40,253 bases of DNA from the NCBI GenBank assembly GCA_021736985.1, contig JAIPEW010000026.1, forward strand, positions 1-40,253, read 5' to 3'. The position numbers were made by a program, and so were the translations under genes. This stretch comes from Clostridiales bacterium (GTDB lineage Bacteria; Bacillota; Desulfotomaculia; Desulfotomaculales; VENG01). Shown here piece after piece: positions 1-7,306 of the stretch. Position 1 is the stretch's first letter; each line of letters opens with the position of its first letter. The notes beneath the pieces were generated by a model that saw only the letters and a list, made by a program, of their open reading frames with translations, did not search any database and had not been told where the DNA came from.

Positions 1-76
1 GGGAAAAAGAAAAAGTCTTCGCAGCAGACTTCCTCAAATTATCACACTTCCCACCTCCCACATCACACTTCGCAAA

Positions 77-165
77 TGACGGGCTATGCAGCGCACCCAG
101 ACTCCGCTACCTTCCGGAAATCCCCCGGCCCTGGCCATAGTTTTCAGGAAGTTTTCTATTTAAAC
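77..165. repeat. 89-bp direct repeat, copy 1
   Basis: Positions 77-165 match 348-436 over 89 bp with only three substitutions, all near the middle (ATCCCCCGGCC here against ATCCACCAGTC in the other copy). Similarity stops abruptly at both ends. The unit starts TGACGGGCTATGCAGCGC and ends TTTTCTATTTAAAC. It contains the short dyad TTCCGGAA and no open frame of note. Family unknown. Confidence 0.85.
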
Positions 166-347
166 GCCCACGAGCTTAAAGCTCACAACGGAAAATGAAA
201 ACTCTTCTGACAGTTGGGTGGAGGGCCGGTGGTTTCCTCCAGGAGACTCCGTATTTTTACTGGGAGCATAAAGTATGTTTTAGAAACCCGCTTAATGATA
301 GTGCATATCAAATTTTTCATGCCCTTAGCAGCCAGGGTTTCGGGATT

Positions 348-436
348 TGACGGGCTATGCAGCGCACCCAGACTCCGCTACCTTCCGGAAATCCACCAGT
401 CCTGGCCATAGTTTTCAGGAAGTTTTCTATTTAAAC
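348..436. repeat. 89-bp direct repeat, copy 2
   Basis: Second copy of the 89-bp unit, same orientation, 271 bp downstream of copy 1. The DNA between the copies (166-347) is unique in this window. No terminal inverted repeats, transposase or target-site duplication are visible. It could be a dispersed intergenic repeat or a remnant of a tandem duplication. Confidence 0.85.
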
Positions 437-534
437 TATAAAAAAACTTTTTATACATGGAAGGTAATTACAAATCTGTAGAGAATATACTGATTTATTA
501 GAAAAAAATGTAAACAGGTAGGTGAAAGCAAATT

Positions 535-1929
535 ATGGGAGGACAGCTTTGTACTCTTACTGATTTATTAAAAAAGACGTTGTTTTTTTTTGAATCAATG
601 ACAGTAGAAGAAATTACTCCTTATGTTCATCGAGAGATTTTAAAAGATTACAGTATTGATCATGTTTCAGAAAAGGTGAAACTATGTTTACAGCAGCATC
701 CTTGTTTCTGTCATAATGATAAGAAGCAATGGTATTTAAATCTTGAAGGTGAAGATAATAATGAGCAGTTTTATAATTTATTATTAACCAAACAAAAACC
801 AGTAAGCCTGAAAGAATTACAAAAGATTAACAGTAAAAAGAAAAAAAAGAAAGTAGTTGCTGAAGAAGCTGCGCTAATTTCTGATGGGAGATTTGTGCAA
901 TTAAACAATGGGTATTGGGGATTAATAGAATGGGTAGTAGAAAACAGTAACTATACTCTTAAACAGCTTGTAATAAAAGCCTTAAAATGGCATCCAACTG
1001 GTTTATCATCGCAACAACTTTTTGATATTGTTAGCAATTGGAAGGAGATAACAATTCATGATATAGATGAAATATTAGCTAAATTCCCTTATTTTGAACA
1101 AATTGGAGAAGGTGTATGGTGTTATAACGGGCAATTGCACCTGACATATGAGAATATTCTCAAACGATTTTTAACCGCACTGGAACGGCAAAGAAAAAGA
1201 TGGCACCGGGATAGGGAATATTGGCGGAGTCAAGTAGAAGTGCTGCAAAAGCAGCTTCAGGAAGTTAAATGTTCGTACAAAGAAGTGTCAGCAGCTCTCG
1301 CGCAAAAAGTAGAAGAAACAAATAAGAAGGACAGTTTAATGACTTCATTGGCTGAAAAGGATTTATTACTTTCACTGCGTAAAAAAGAAATTAGCAGGTA
1401 TAAAGAACATTTAAGTAAATCTGAAAATAGGGCTAATAGTATATTACATCAATGCAGGCTCTGGGTACAAAAAGCACGTAATACTGAAAAAGAAAATAAA
1501 AAGCTGCAGGATACTATAACTCAAAACCAGGAGAGTTTAGAATCATTATTTACCAAACTGCAGCAATATAAGGAAAAAGACAGAGAAAACAAGGCTAAAA
1601 TAGCAGAGTTAAAAGATATGCATACTACCAGGGTAGCAGAGCTGCAAACTGAAATAGTAGAATTAAAACAAAAATTGGAACGTTTACAGGATAATAATCA
1701 GGAAGAAGAAAATAAGTTAAAAGAAGAAATTAGTCTTTTAAGCAATGATCTGAAAGAAGCATTAAAAGTAAATGAAGACCTCCAAAGATCTTTAAAAATG
1801 GCCCACCAGGAATTGAATCGTGCTAAAGACGAGTATAAAAAGATGGAGAACCGGCTAAAAAATCCGTTTATTCGCATAATATTAAAGTTTTGTGGATTAT
1901 TAGACCATAAAACAGGACAAGCTTTATAA
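535..1929 (+). CDS. Winged-helix and coiled-coil protein of unknown function
   Basis: Encodes 464 residues of no family I recognise by name. The first ~215 residues read as repeated small helical modules of the HARE-HTH/RpoE-delta winged-helix kind: each has a leucine-rich helix run followed by a short 'F-x(n)-W-x-L' type strand end, at about residues 20-70, 80-135 and 140-200. A lysine-rich patch of six consecutive K lies near residue 102. Residues ~215-445 are a long heptad-rich coiled coil rich in K, E, Q and L. The last ~20 residues are hydrophobic and basic. There is no signal peptide. ATG at 535 follows a modest AGGTGAA site. The gene stands alone, with a hairpin overlapping its stop codon. 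A DNA-binding, filament-like or chromosome-organising role is possible but is only inference. Confidence 0.7.
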   Translation: MGGQLCTLTDLLKKTLFFFESMTVEEITPYVHREILKDYSIDHVSEKVKLCLQQHPCFCHNDKKQWYLNLEGEDNNEQFYNLLLTKQKPVSLKELQKINSKKKKKKVVAEEAALISDGRFVQLNNGYWGLIEWVVENSNYTLKQLVIKALKWHPTGLSSQQLFDIVSNWKEITIHDIDEILAKFPYFEQIGEGVWCYNGQLHLTYENILKRFLTALERQRKRWHRDREYWRSQVEVLQKQLQEVKCSYKEVSAALAQKVEETNKKDSLMTSLAEKDLLLSLRKKEISRYKEHLSKSENRANSILHQCRLWVQKARNTEKENKKLQDTITQNQESLESLFTKLQQYKEKDRENKAKIAELKDMHTTRVAELQTEIVELKQKLERLQDNNQEEENKLKEEISLLSNDLKEALKVNEDLQRSLKMAHQELNRAKDEYKKMENRLKNPFIRIILKFCGLLDHKTGQAL

Positions 1930-1963
1930 CCACAGGATATACCACAAGGTATTTCCTGTGGTT
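1928..1963 (+). terminator. Hairpin after the coiled-coil gene
   Basis: AACCACAGGA (1928-1937) pairs perfectly with TCCTGTGGTT (1954-1963) around a 16-nt loop; the stem begins inside the TAA stop. The following bases are alternating AT rather than a clean T run, so termination strength is uncertain. Confidence 0.55.
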
Positions 1964-2022
1964 ATATATATGGTTTTAATGTAATTTGTTTTATATAGAA
2001 TTAATTTATGGTATAGTTAACT

Positions 2023-3624
2023 ATGAATAAATTTAGTAAACAAGGGGCTGTTAATGTGGTAAATAATAATATTTTAAGGGAGAGAGTGATGCAAGAAGCT
2101 TCATTGGATCCTATAGCTCAAAAAATATGCATGGAATTGGACCCCCCCAGCCTCTCTAATAACCAGGCAGATGTAGATAAAGCAAGACAATACCTGGAAA
2201 ATGTGTATGGAAATATAAGAATACCTTTGAATATAATGCAAAAATTATCAAGTGCTTGTAAAGCAGGAAATTGGAAAATCAGTGGTATAGTAGGAAAAAG
2301 AAATTCAGGATGGGAATTAATTGATGCAGCGGAAGATCATAATATACAGTCACTTTATGGGATAGCTGTTGATATTGGTACTACTACTGTTGTCGTGTAT
2401 CTTATAGATATGGAAAGTGGGAAAATTATAGATATACAGGCAAGTTATAATAAACAAGTTGATTTCGGAGAAGATATATTAACCAGGATATTTTTAGCAG
2501 GAGATGAAAATGGACGGCAGCAAATGAAGAATGCGGCTGTTGAAACATTAAATATTTTAATAAGACAAATATGTGAGCGAAAAAATCTGAAAATAAATGA
2601 AATTTATGCTGCGGCTGTTGCAGGAAATAGTACTATGATACATCTATTGCTCGGGCTAGATCCCTCAAACATATGTATATCACCTTATATTCCCGTGGTT
2701 AATAACCCAGGTTTTTTAACTGCAGGTGAAGTAGGACTGGAAATAAATTCTGGTGCGCCTGTGTATTGCTTACCGGGTGTAGGAAGTTATGTTGGTGGAG
2801 ACGCGGTAGCTGGAGTTTTAGTTAGTGAGATGTATAAAAAGAAAGAAGTTTGTCTGTTTGTAGATATAGGTACTAACGGAGAAATAATAATGGGCAACAA
2901 AGATTGGCTTGTAGCATGTGCAGGTGCTGCTGGTCCAGCACTGGAAGGCGGTGTAGCTCAATCTGGGATGAGAGCAGAACCGGGAGCTGTAGAAGAAGTC
3001 GCAATTAATATGGATAAAGAAGTTCAATACAAAGTGATAGGTGATGAAAAGCCTAAAGGTATTTGTGGTTCAGGGCTTATAGATTGTTTAGCCCAGTTAT
3101 TTCTGGCAGGATTGGTAGACAGGGGAGGAAAATTGACCTGTGAGGATTACTTTGTTATTGTACCGGGAGCGGAAAGTGCAACAGGAGAAGATATATTAGT
3201 AACACAGCAGGATATAGATAATCTTATGCGTACCAAGGGAGCTGTGAGTGCTGCACTTGATTACCTGGTAGAAAGCGTGGGAGTTTCTCTAAGTGAATTA
3301 GGTTATTTTTATACTGCCGGTGCTTTTGGACAGTATCTAAACCTGGAATCAGCAGTTAATATAGGATTATACCCGGATTTACAAAGAGAACGTATGATAA
3401 GATTGGGCAACAGTTCCGGGGAAGGAGCACGCCTGGTTTTAATTTCCGACCAGAAGCGTAAAGATTTAGAAGCAATTACAAAAAATATAACTTACTTTGA
3501 ATTAAATGCTAGCAATGTTTTTATGAATAAATTTGTTAGCAGTAAATTTTTGCCGCACACAAATTTAGATTTTTTTCCTACCGTAAAAGAAAGGCTTATT
3601 AAAAGAGGTATTATAAGCGAATAA
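2023..3624 (+). CDS. RACo-like ASKHA ATPase lacking the ferredoxin domain (DUF4445 family)
   Basis: Encodes up to 533 residues. It resembles the C-terminal parts of RACo proteins, the ATPases that reductively reactivate corrinoid proteins. A linker region occupies residues ~25-105 and an ASKHA actin-like ATPase core follows: phosphate-1 motif VDIGTTTVVVYL (~116-127), AGNST (~200-204), VDIGTNGEI (~280-288), and glycine-rich CGSGL and GAFGQYL motifs further on. RACo proteins are normally ~630 residues and start with a [2Fe-2S] ferredoxin domain; none is encoded here or just upstream. ATG 2089 (residue 23), 4 nt after AAGGGAGAG, may be the true start. The target is unknown: a corrinoid methyltransferase system elsewhere in the genome, or a partner of the activase encoded nearby. 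The family call is firm; the physiological role is inferred. Confidence 0.85.
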   Translation: MNKFSKQGAVNVVNNNILRERVMQEASLDPIAQKICMELDPPSLSNNQADVDKARQYLENVYGNIRIPLNIMQKLSSACKAGNWKISGIVGKRNSGWELIDAAEDHNIQSLYGIAVDIGTTTVVVYLIDMESGKIIDIQASYNKQVDFGEDILTRIFLAGDENGRQQMKNAAVETLNILIRQICERKNLKINEIYAAAVAGNSTMIHLLLGLDPSNICISPYIPVVNNPGFLTAGEVGLEINSGAPVYCLPGVGSYVGGDAVAGVLVSEMYKKKEVCLFVDIGTNGEIIMGNKDWLVACAGAAGPALEGGVAQSGMRAEPGAVEEVAINMDKEVQYKVIGDEKPKGICGSGLIDCLAQLFLAGLVDRGGKLTCEDYFVIVPGAESATGEDILVTQQDIDNLMRTKGAVSAALDYLVESVGVSLSELGYFYTAGAFGQYLNLESAVNIGLYPDLQRERMIRLGNSSGEGARLVLISDQKRKDLEAITKNITYFELNASNVFMNKFVSSKFLPHTNLDFFPTVKERLIKRGIISE

Positions 3625-3645
3625 ATAAATATAAAGTAAGTTTGA

Positions 3646-3864
3646 TTATTCTTCATGAAAAAAAATATATCTGCGCCATAAAAGGTAGATAATTAAACCT
3701 AAAAATATAAAACTTCCCCCGAATAATCCCCAGGTAATGTATTCACTGGGAGGGCGCTGGTGTTTTTTGGCATCCAGGGCAATCCATATGCCGGAACCGG
3801 CCATAAATGACAGGAAGAATATTTGTATTATTGTAGAAAATATTGTATTAATCTCTATATCCAT
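3646..3864 (-). CDS. Small two-helix membrane protein
   Basis: Encodes 72 residues with two predicted transmembrane helices (about 8-30 and 44-64) separated by a short basic loop with KKHQRPPSEY, and ends WRRYIFFHEE. Its ATG lies 1 nt after the stop of the activase gene, and the ribosome site (GGAGAG) is inside the activase coding end, so the two are translationally coupled. The layout resembles short phospholipase-D-nuclease-N-terminal-like or other small two-helix proteins, but I do not recognise the family. It may anchor or accompany the activase at the membrane; that is inference from operon position only. Confidence 0.65.
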   Translation of the reverse strand: MDIEINTIFSTIIQIFFLSFMAGSGIWIALDAKKHQRPPSEYITWGLFGGSFIFLGLIIYLLWRRYIFFHEE

Positions 3865-3865
3865 T

Positions 3866-4831
3866 TTAACTCTCCTCCACGATATCCCACCGGTTGCAGC
3901 GGGAGCCCCAGCGCCCTATTATCTTCCCATCTTCAAAGATTTCAACAATTTCACAAGCATTTGGACAGCCGTCGCATTCAAAACTATTAGTTCGGTAATT
4001 TAAGTTGGTAATTTCAAATCCCTTAAAATTAGTAAATTTATTATTTTGTATTGTTTCTTCACAAGCCAGCATAGCTGCACCTATAGCTCCCATTATGCCG
4101 TGATGTTGGGGTACTATTACTTCTGTATTAAGAGATTTTTCAAAAGATTTTTTTATACCAATGTTTGCAGCTACTCCGCCCTGGAACATTATTGGTGCCA
4201 GAATTCCTTTTCCTTTTCCAACGTTATTTAAATAGTTGCGTACTAAAGCTTCACAGAGGCCGTTAATTATATCGCATAAATTATGACCCATTTGTTGCTT
4301 GTGAATCATATCTGATTCTGCAAATACTGTACATCTTCCTGCAATTCGTACTTGATGTTTGGACTGCAGGGCTAATTCGCCAAACTCTTTTATGTCGATA
4401 TTTAACCTGGAGGCCTGTTGGTCTAGAAAAGAGCCTGTACCTGCTGCACATACAGTATTCATGGCAAAATCAACCACAATGCCCTGCCTTAAAATAATTA
4501 TCTTTGAATCTTGACCGCCTATTTCCAATACAGTTTGAACATCAGGTATAATGGATGAAGAAGCTACGGCATGAGCTGTAATTTCATTTTTTATAATGTC
4601 AGCACCTATTATAGCACCGGCAAGTTGGCGACCACTTCCCGTTGTGCCTGCTGCACAAATTTCTATATTATCTGGGGCGCTTTCATGTATTTTTTTAAGT
4701 CCAGTTTTTAAAGTTTCTATGGGTTTCCCCTGTGTGCGCAGATATTCGCTGGCAATAACACTATTATTCCCGTTTAGTAAAACAAAATTAGTACTTACTG
4801 ATCCTAAATCAATGCCAAGATAACCTTTCAT
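3866..4831 (-). CDS. CoA-substrate-specific enzyme activase (BadF/BadG/HgdC family)
   Basis: Encodes 321 residues of the ASKHA activator family that drives electrons into 2-hydroxyacyl-CoA dehydratases or benzoyl-CoA-type reductases at the expense of ATP. Visible motifs: GIDLGSVSTNFVLL (residues 6-19), AGTTGSGR (61-68), GGQDSK (105-110), CAAGTG with C128, AGRCTVFAESDMI with C167, and GGVAAN (218-223). C128 and C167 match the two cysteines by which a homodimer holds its shared [4Fe-4S] cluster. A ~45-residue C-terminal extension carries four more cysteines (C286, C289, C293, C312) in a CDGCPNAC...C pattern that short activators lack. AGGAAG lies just upstream of the ATG. No dehydratase subunits are in the window, so the client is unknown. 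It is transcribed divergently from the leader ORF/DUF3786 unit. Confidence 0.88.
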   Translation of the reverse strand: MKGYLGIDLGSVSTNFVLLNGNNSVIASEYLRTQGKPIETLKTGLKKIHESAPDNIEICAAGTTGSGRQLAGAIIGADIIKNEITAHAVASSSIIPDVQTVLEIGGQDSKIIILRQGIVVDFAMNTVCAAGTGSFLDQQASRLNIDIKEFGELALQSKHQVRIAGRCTVFAESDMIHKQQMGHNLCDIINGLCEALVRNYLNNVGKGKGILAPIMFQGGVAANIGIKKSFEKSLNTEVIVPQHHGIMGAIGAAMLACEETIQNNKFTNFKGFEITNLNYRTNSFECDGCPNACEIVEIFEDGKIIGRWGSRCNRWDIVEES

Positions 4832-4876
4832 GAATTGTCACTTCCTAGTTACAGTTTTAAAATATTTAAAATAAAT

Positions 4877-4914
4877 TTCTATCGAATTAAAAATAAAACG
4901 ATAGAATTTTTTTT
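4877..4914 (+). terminator. Terminator-like hairpin in the divergent gap
   Basis: TTCTATCG (4877-4884) pairs with CGATAGAA (4899-4906) around a 14-nt loop and is followed by eight Ts (4907-4914). It looks like a plus-strand intrinsic terminator, yet no plus-strand gene ends upstream. It could end a short transcript, or act as an operator for the activase gene. Confidence 0.4.
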
Positions 4915-5061
4915 ATGGAAAAAAGTAATTAAAGGTATACTGTAGGAGAGTAAACATAATAAAAAAGAGCACTGGGTATACCTATGCTATCAACCCGAAT
5001 CCTCTTGAATGTAATAAATGTGTTATTTATAATTAATATTCTTTAAAAAGAAAAAAAATCC

Positions 5062-5093
5062 TTTTACAAATTTCGACTTGTAAAAAAAGGAGG
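5062..5093 (+). promoter_or_regulatory. Leader hairpin touching the ribosome site of the leader ORF
   Basis: TTTTACAA (5062-5069) pairs with TTGTAAAA (5078-5085). TCC at 5059-5061 could also pair with GGA at 5089-5091 across a short bulge, which would partly cover the strong AAAGGAGGT site (5085-5093) that serves the nine-codon leader ORF. The layout resembles translational-attenuation leaders. Confidence 0.4.
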
Positions 5094-5104
5094 TAAAAAA
5101 CGGT

Positions 5105-5134
5105 ATGTTAGAGAATTTATTAATATCTAAATGA
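5105..5134 (+). CDS. Putative nine-residue leader peptide
   Basis: ATG at 5105 opens a nine-codon frame (MLENLLISK) ending TGA at 5132-5134. It is preceded by a near-perfect AAAGGAGGT ribosome site ending 11 nt upstream, and ends 6 nt before the next ribosome site (AGGAGGG, 5141-5147) of the DUF3786 gene. Three of the nine codons are TTA leucine. Size and position fit a regulatory leader peptide or a translational coupling device. Translation is not proven, and chance is possible because the frame is so short. Confidence 0.4.
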   Translation: MLENLLISK

Positions 5135-5153
5135 GATTTAAGGAGGGATTGCA

Positions 5154-5762
5154 TTGGCTCTTATGAACTTAGAACCGGCTCATGAGACAGCAATATATGA
5201 ATTTTCGTCAAAGTTGCCGGAAGAAATGGCTGGGAATTCGCTTGCGAATTATGATCAGGTACAACAAAAATTTTCTATAGAATATTTACAAAAAGAATAT
5301 TATATAACTTATCCAACCGGTGAAGTAGAAATGGCTGGTTATGAGCAAGAAGTCTCCAAGTCCTTACAGATATTGCTACTTCATTATCTTACTCAGGCAA
5401 CACCAGTACAAGTAAAAAATAAGTCTATATCTTTTAAAGAGATGCCAGGTGGAATGATGTACATACAACCATTTACAAATAGAGCTATACGGCCTCTTGT
5501 GGGGATATTTGGAAGTAATCCGCAGAATTTGATTAAAGCAGGCAAGAGCCTGGGAGGAATTGCTGGAAGTATAGGTGATGCTGCTGTAACATTGACAGTT
5601 TTACCTAAAATTCCGGTAACATTTGTAATTTGGGAAGGTGATGATGAGTTTCCTCCTTCTGGAAATATAGTTTATGATAGTTCTGCAGTTCATTTATTAC
5701 CGACTGAAGATTATGCATTATTGCCTTCTCTGGTACTATCTGAAATGAAAAAATATATTTAG
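5154..5762 (+). CDS. DUF3786 domain protein
   Basis: Encodes 202 residues. I place it in DUF3786 from its overall pattern: an N-terminal helical part, the central 'SISFKEMPGGMMYIQPF' region (residues ~96-114), a 'FGSNPQNLIKAGKSLGG' turn, and a C-terminal 'LPKIPVTFVIWEGDDEFPPSGNIVYD' core typical of the family. Function is not established; members occur in anaerobes, often near corrinoid or CoA-activating enzymes. The start is TTG 5154, 6 nt after AGGAGGG; the ATG at 5163 is an alternative. The gene follows the leader ORF and its stop is 20 nt before the NUDIX start, so the two form one unit. Nearby ASKHA activators suggest a shared metallo-enzyme theme, by inference. Confidence 0.75.
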   Translation: MALMNLEPAHETAIYEFSSKLPEEMAGNSLANYDQVQQKFSIEYLQKEYYITYPTGEVEMAGYEQEVSKSLQILLLHYLTQATPVQVKNKSISFKEMPGGMMYIQPFTNRAIRPLVGIFGSNPQNLIKAGKSLGGIAGSIGDAAVTLTVLPKIPVTFVIWEGDDEFPPSGNIVYDSSAVHLLPTEDYALLPSLVLSEMKKYI

Positions 5763-5782
5763 TGTTAAGAGGTGTGCAGGTA

Positions 5783-6316
5783 TTGAGTGAGCTAAAAGAA
5801 AAGAAATTATTTTCGGAAACAATCTACGAAGGTAAGATCTTGAATTTAAAGGTAGATACTGTTGAACTACCAAATGGTAATATAAGCAAAAGAGAGATAG
5901 TAGAATATTCCGGAGCAGTCGCAGTTGTTGCTCATACACGAGATAATCAAATATTATTAATACATCAATATAGATATCCAGCTGGCGAACAGCTCTTAGA
6001 AATACCTGCCGGGAAGCTAGAACCCGGGGAAGAACCTTTACATTGTGCTAAGAGGGAGTTAAGAGAAGAAACAGGTGCCGAAGCAGAAGTGTGGCAGAAA
6101 TTATTTTCTTTTTATTCTACACCGGGTTTTTCCACTGAAAAGATGCATTTATTTTTAGCTTCGGAATTGCAGATCAAGGAACAAGATTTAGATGAGGATG
6201 AATTTGTTGAGGTAGAAAAAGTACTTTTAGATGAGGTTATACAAAAAATTAAGGAAGGTAAGATCTGTGATTCAAAAAGTATTGCAGGTATTTTAGCCGC
6301 AAAAGAAATTTTATAA
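5783..6316 (+). CDS. NUDIX hydrolase, ADP-ribose pyrophosphatase type
   Basis: Hydrolyses ADP-ribose or related nucleoside diphosphate sugars to AMP and a sugar phosphate. Counted from the chosen start, the NUDIX box lies at about residues 77-99 and reads G-x5-E-x7-REL-x-EE-x-G with every consensus residue present. The preceding LLEIPAGKLE and the N-terminal 'IYEGKILNLKVDTVELPNG' are typical of the ADP-ribose pyrophosphatase (NudF/YqkG) subgroup. I chose TTG 5783 because AAGAGGTG lies 8 nt upstream and the N-terminus then matches relatives; an upstream in-frame GTG at 5774 and one overlapping the previous stop exist. Length is 177 residues, normal for the family. It closes the DUF3786 transcription unit at a shared bidirectional terminator. 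Confidence 0.9.
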   Translation: MSELKEKKLFSETIYEGKILNLKVDTVELPNGNISKREIVEYSGAVAVVAHTRDNQILLIHQYRYPAGEQLLEIPAGKLEPGEEPLHCAKRELREETGAEAEVWQKLFSFYSTPGFSTEKMHLFLASELQIKEQDLDEDEFVEVEKVLLDEVIQKIKEGKICDSKSIAGILAAKEIL

Positions 6317-6343
6317 GCCGGGCAGATAACCCGGCTTATTTAT
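6315..6343. terminator. Bidirectional terminator between NUDIX and minC genes
   Basis: AAGCCGGG (6315-6322) and CCCGGCTT (6330-6337) form a perfect 8-bp stem with a 7-nt loop, followed by ATTTATTTTTT on the plus strand. The stem overlaps both convergent stop codons: TAA of the NUDIX gene at 6314-6316 and TAA of minC at 6336-6338. Confidence 0.85.
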
Positions 6344-6950
6344 TTTTTATAATAATGTTATCTCTGGATATTTTAGCTTTGTGTGGGGTTCTTTGTGCAG
6401 GGACGGGGTATTGTCCGTCAAAAATAATACCTGCTATTGACATTCCCTGTGGATGCAAATGAAAGGCAGTTATAGTTGCAGTTTTATCTCCTGATATACC
6501 TGCGTTGGTTGTTCCGTAACAGTTTCCCATCACTAAAATATTCTCTCCGGCATTAATTTTAGCTCCCCGGTGGACATCTCCTAAGATAACAATATTTGTT
6601 GGGTGGGTAATCTTTTGTCCTGATCGTAATGTTTTATTTAATAGTAGGGCAGGTTCTCCAGGCATAGAGTATTTTTTGGGAGAAAATATGGGATCTAGAT
6701 CAGAAACAGAGGGCCCGGAATCGGGATTTAAACCGTATTCTCTGCATATAGCTTCTAATTCAAGTTGTTGATCAGGAACCAGCTCTTTATCTTTTGAATA
6801 TAAAGTACATTTAGCACCTGTAAAAAAGCCCCGGGATGATTCCATCTTTTTCTGTAATTGTTGCTTTATTTCTTCGAACCTATGATTTGCTTCTAAGAGT
6901 ATAACCAGCCCGTTTTTTGTCCCTTTAATATTAATTGTATTTTGATTCAT
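6336..6950 (-). CDS. Septum site-determining protein MinC
   Basis: Encodes 204 residues. The N-terminal domain (1-~100) is the FtsZ-antagonising part. The C-terminal right-handed beta-helix has the hallmark 'NIVILGDVHRGAKINAGENILVMGNCYGTTNAG' run, followed by 'GDKTATITAFHLHPQGMSIAG'; this domain dimerises and binds MinD. Together with MinD it blocks Z-ring assembly at the poles. GGAGAG lies 7 nt before the ATG. In most Clostridia minC sits in an mreBCD-minCDE cluster; here it is alone, convergent with a NUDIX gene, and no minD is in the window. Termination is shared with the NUDIX gene. Confidence 0.9.
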   Translation of the reverse strand: MNQNTINIKGTKNGLVILLEANHRFEEIKQQLQKKMESSRGFFTGAKCTLYSKDKELVPDQQLELEAICREYGLNPDSGPSVSDLDPIFSPKKYSMPGEPALLLNKTLRSGQKITHPTNIVILGDVHRGAKINAGENILVMGNCYGTTNAGISGDKTATITAFHLHPQGMSIAGIIFDGQYPVPAQRTPHKAKISRDNIIIKNK

Positions 6951-6976
6951 GCGCTTTCTCTCCAGTAAAATATATT

Positions 6977-7006
6977 ATAATACTTATTAATTTCGATATT
7001 TTTCAA
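6977..7006 (-). promoter_or_regulatory. Possible minC promoter
   Basis: On the minus strand TTGAAA (7006-7001) is separated by 18 nt from TATTAT (6982-6977), which overlaps a TATAAT. This is a plausible housekeeping promoter about 27 bp upstream of the minC start. AT richness of the region weakens the call. Confidence 0.35.
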
Positions 7007-7306
7007 ATATTTCCTTCTCTAAATCAAAATATTTTTCCAAGTTCACTATAATTTATATATATATTTTAAAATCTGCAGTTCTATTAGCTCAAAAACTGTA
7101 GTTCAGACTTTTTACAAACCAAAAGTTAAAGAGTTTTTTATTTTTGGGAGTATATAAAACTGTAAAATTATAATTTAGTTTATAATTGTTAATATCTCAG
7201 AATTATTGCTTTAATTTTTTTATTGTTTTACAATTTGACAGGTAGGGAAAAAATATTAAAACCAGATTGTTTACATGGAGGTTTTTATATACTGGAGGTA
7301 AGTGAA

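Larger units (their letters stand above)
1..534. other. Gene-free left edge with direct repeats
   Basis: I see no credible coding region here; a short open frame around 214-411 overlaps a repeat and has no recognisable protein features. Contents: the two 89-bp repeat copies listed separately; a 10-bp direct repeat ATCACACTTC at 41-50 and 62-71 within a pyrimidine-rich stretch; a small dyad GAGCTT-A-AAGCTC at 172-184; and AT-rich DNA from about 437 that presumably holds the promoter of the gene at 535. The repeats are clearly more GC-rich than the flanking DNA. Confidence 0.6.
4832..5104. other. Structured intergenic region between divergent genes
   Basis: The gap holds the activase promoter side and the leader of the DUF3786 gene. 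Seen directly: a terminator-like hairpin at 4877-4914; TATACT at 4936-4941, a fair -10 box, although no good -35 lies upstream; inverted arms AGGTATAC (4933-4940) and GTATACCT (4976-4983); and a further possible stem, AAGAG near 4965 with CTCTT near 5003. I could not match this to a named riboswitch class. Confidence 0.45.

Noticed and set aside
214-411. 65-codon open frame over the second repeat copy
   Set aside because: No ribosome site, no recognisable protein features, and it runs through the 89-bp repeat, so it is probably chance.
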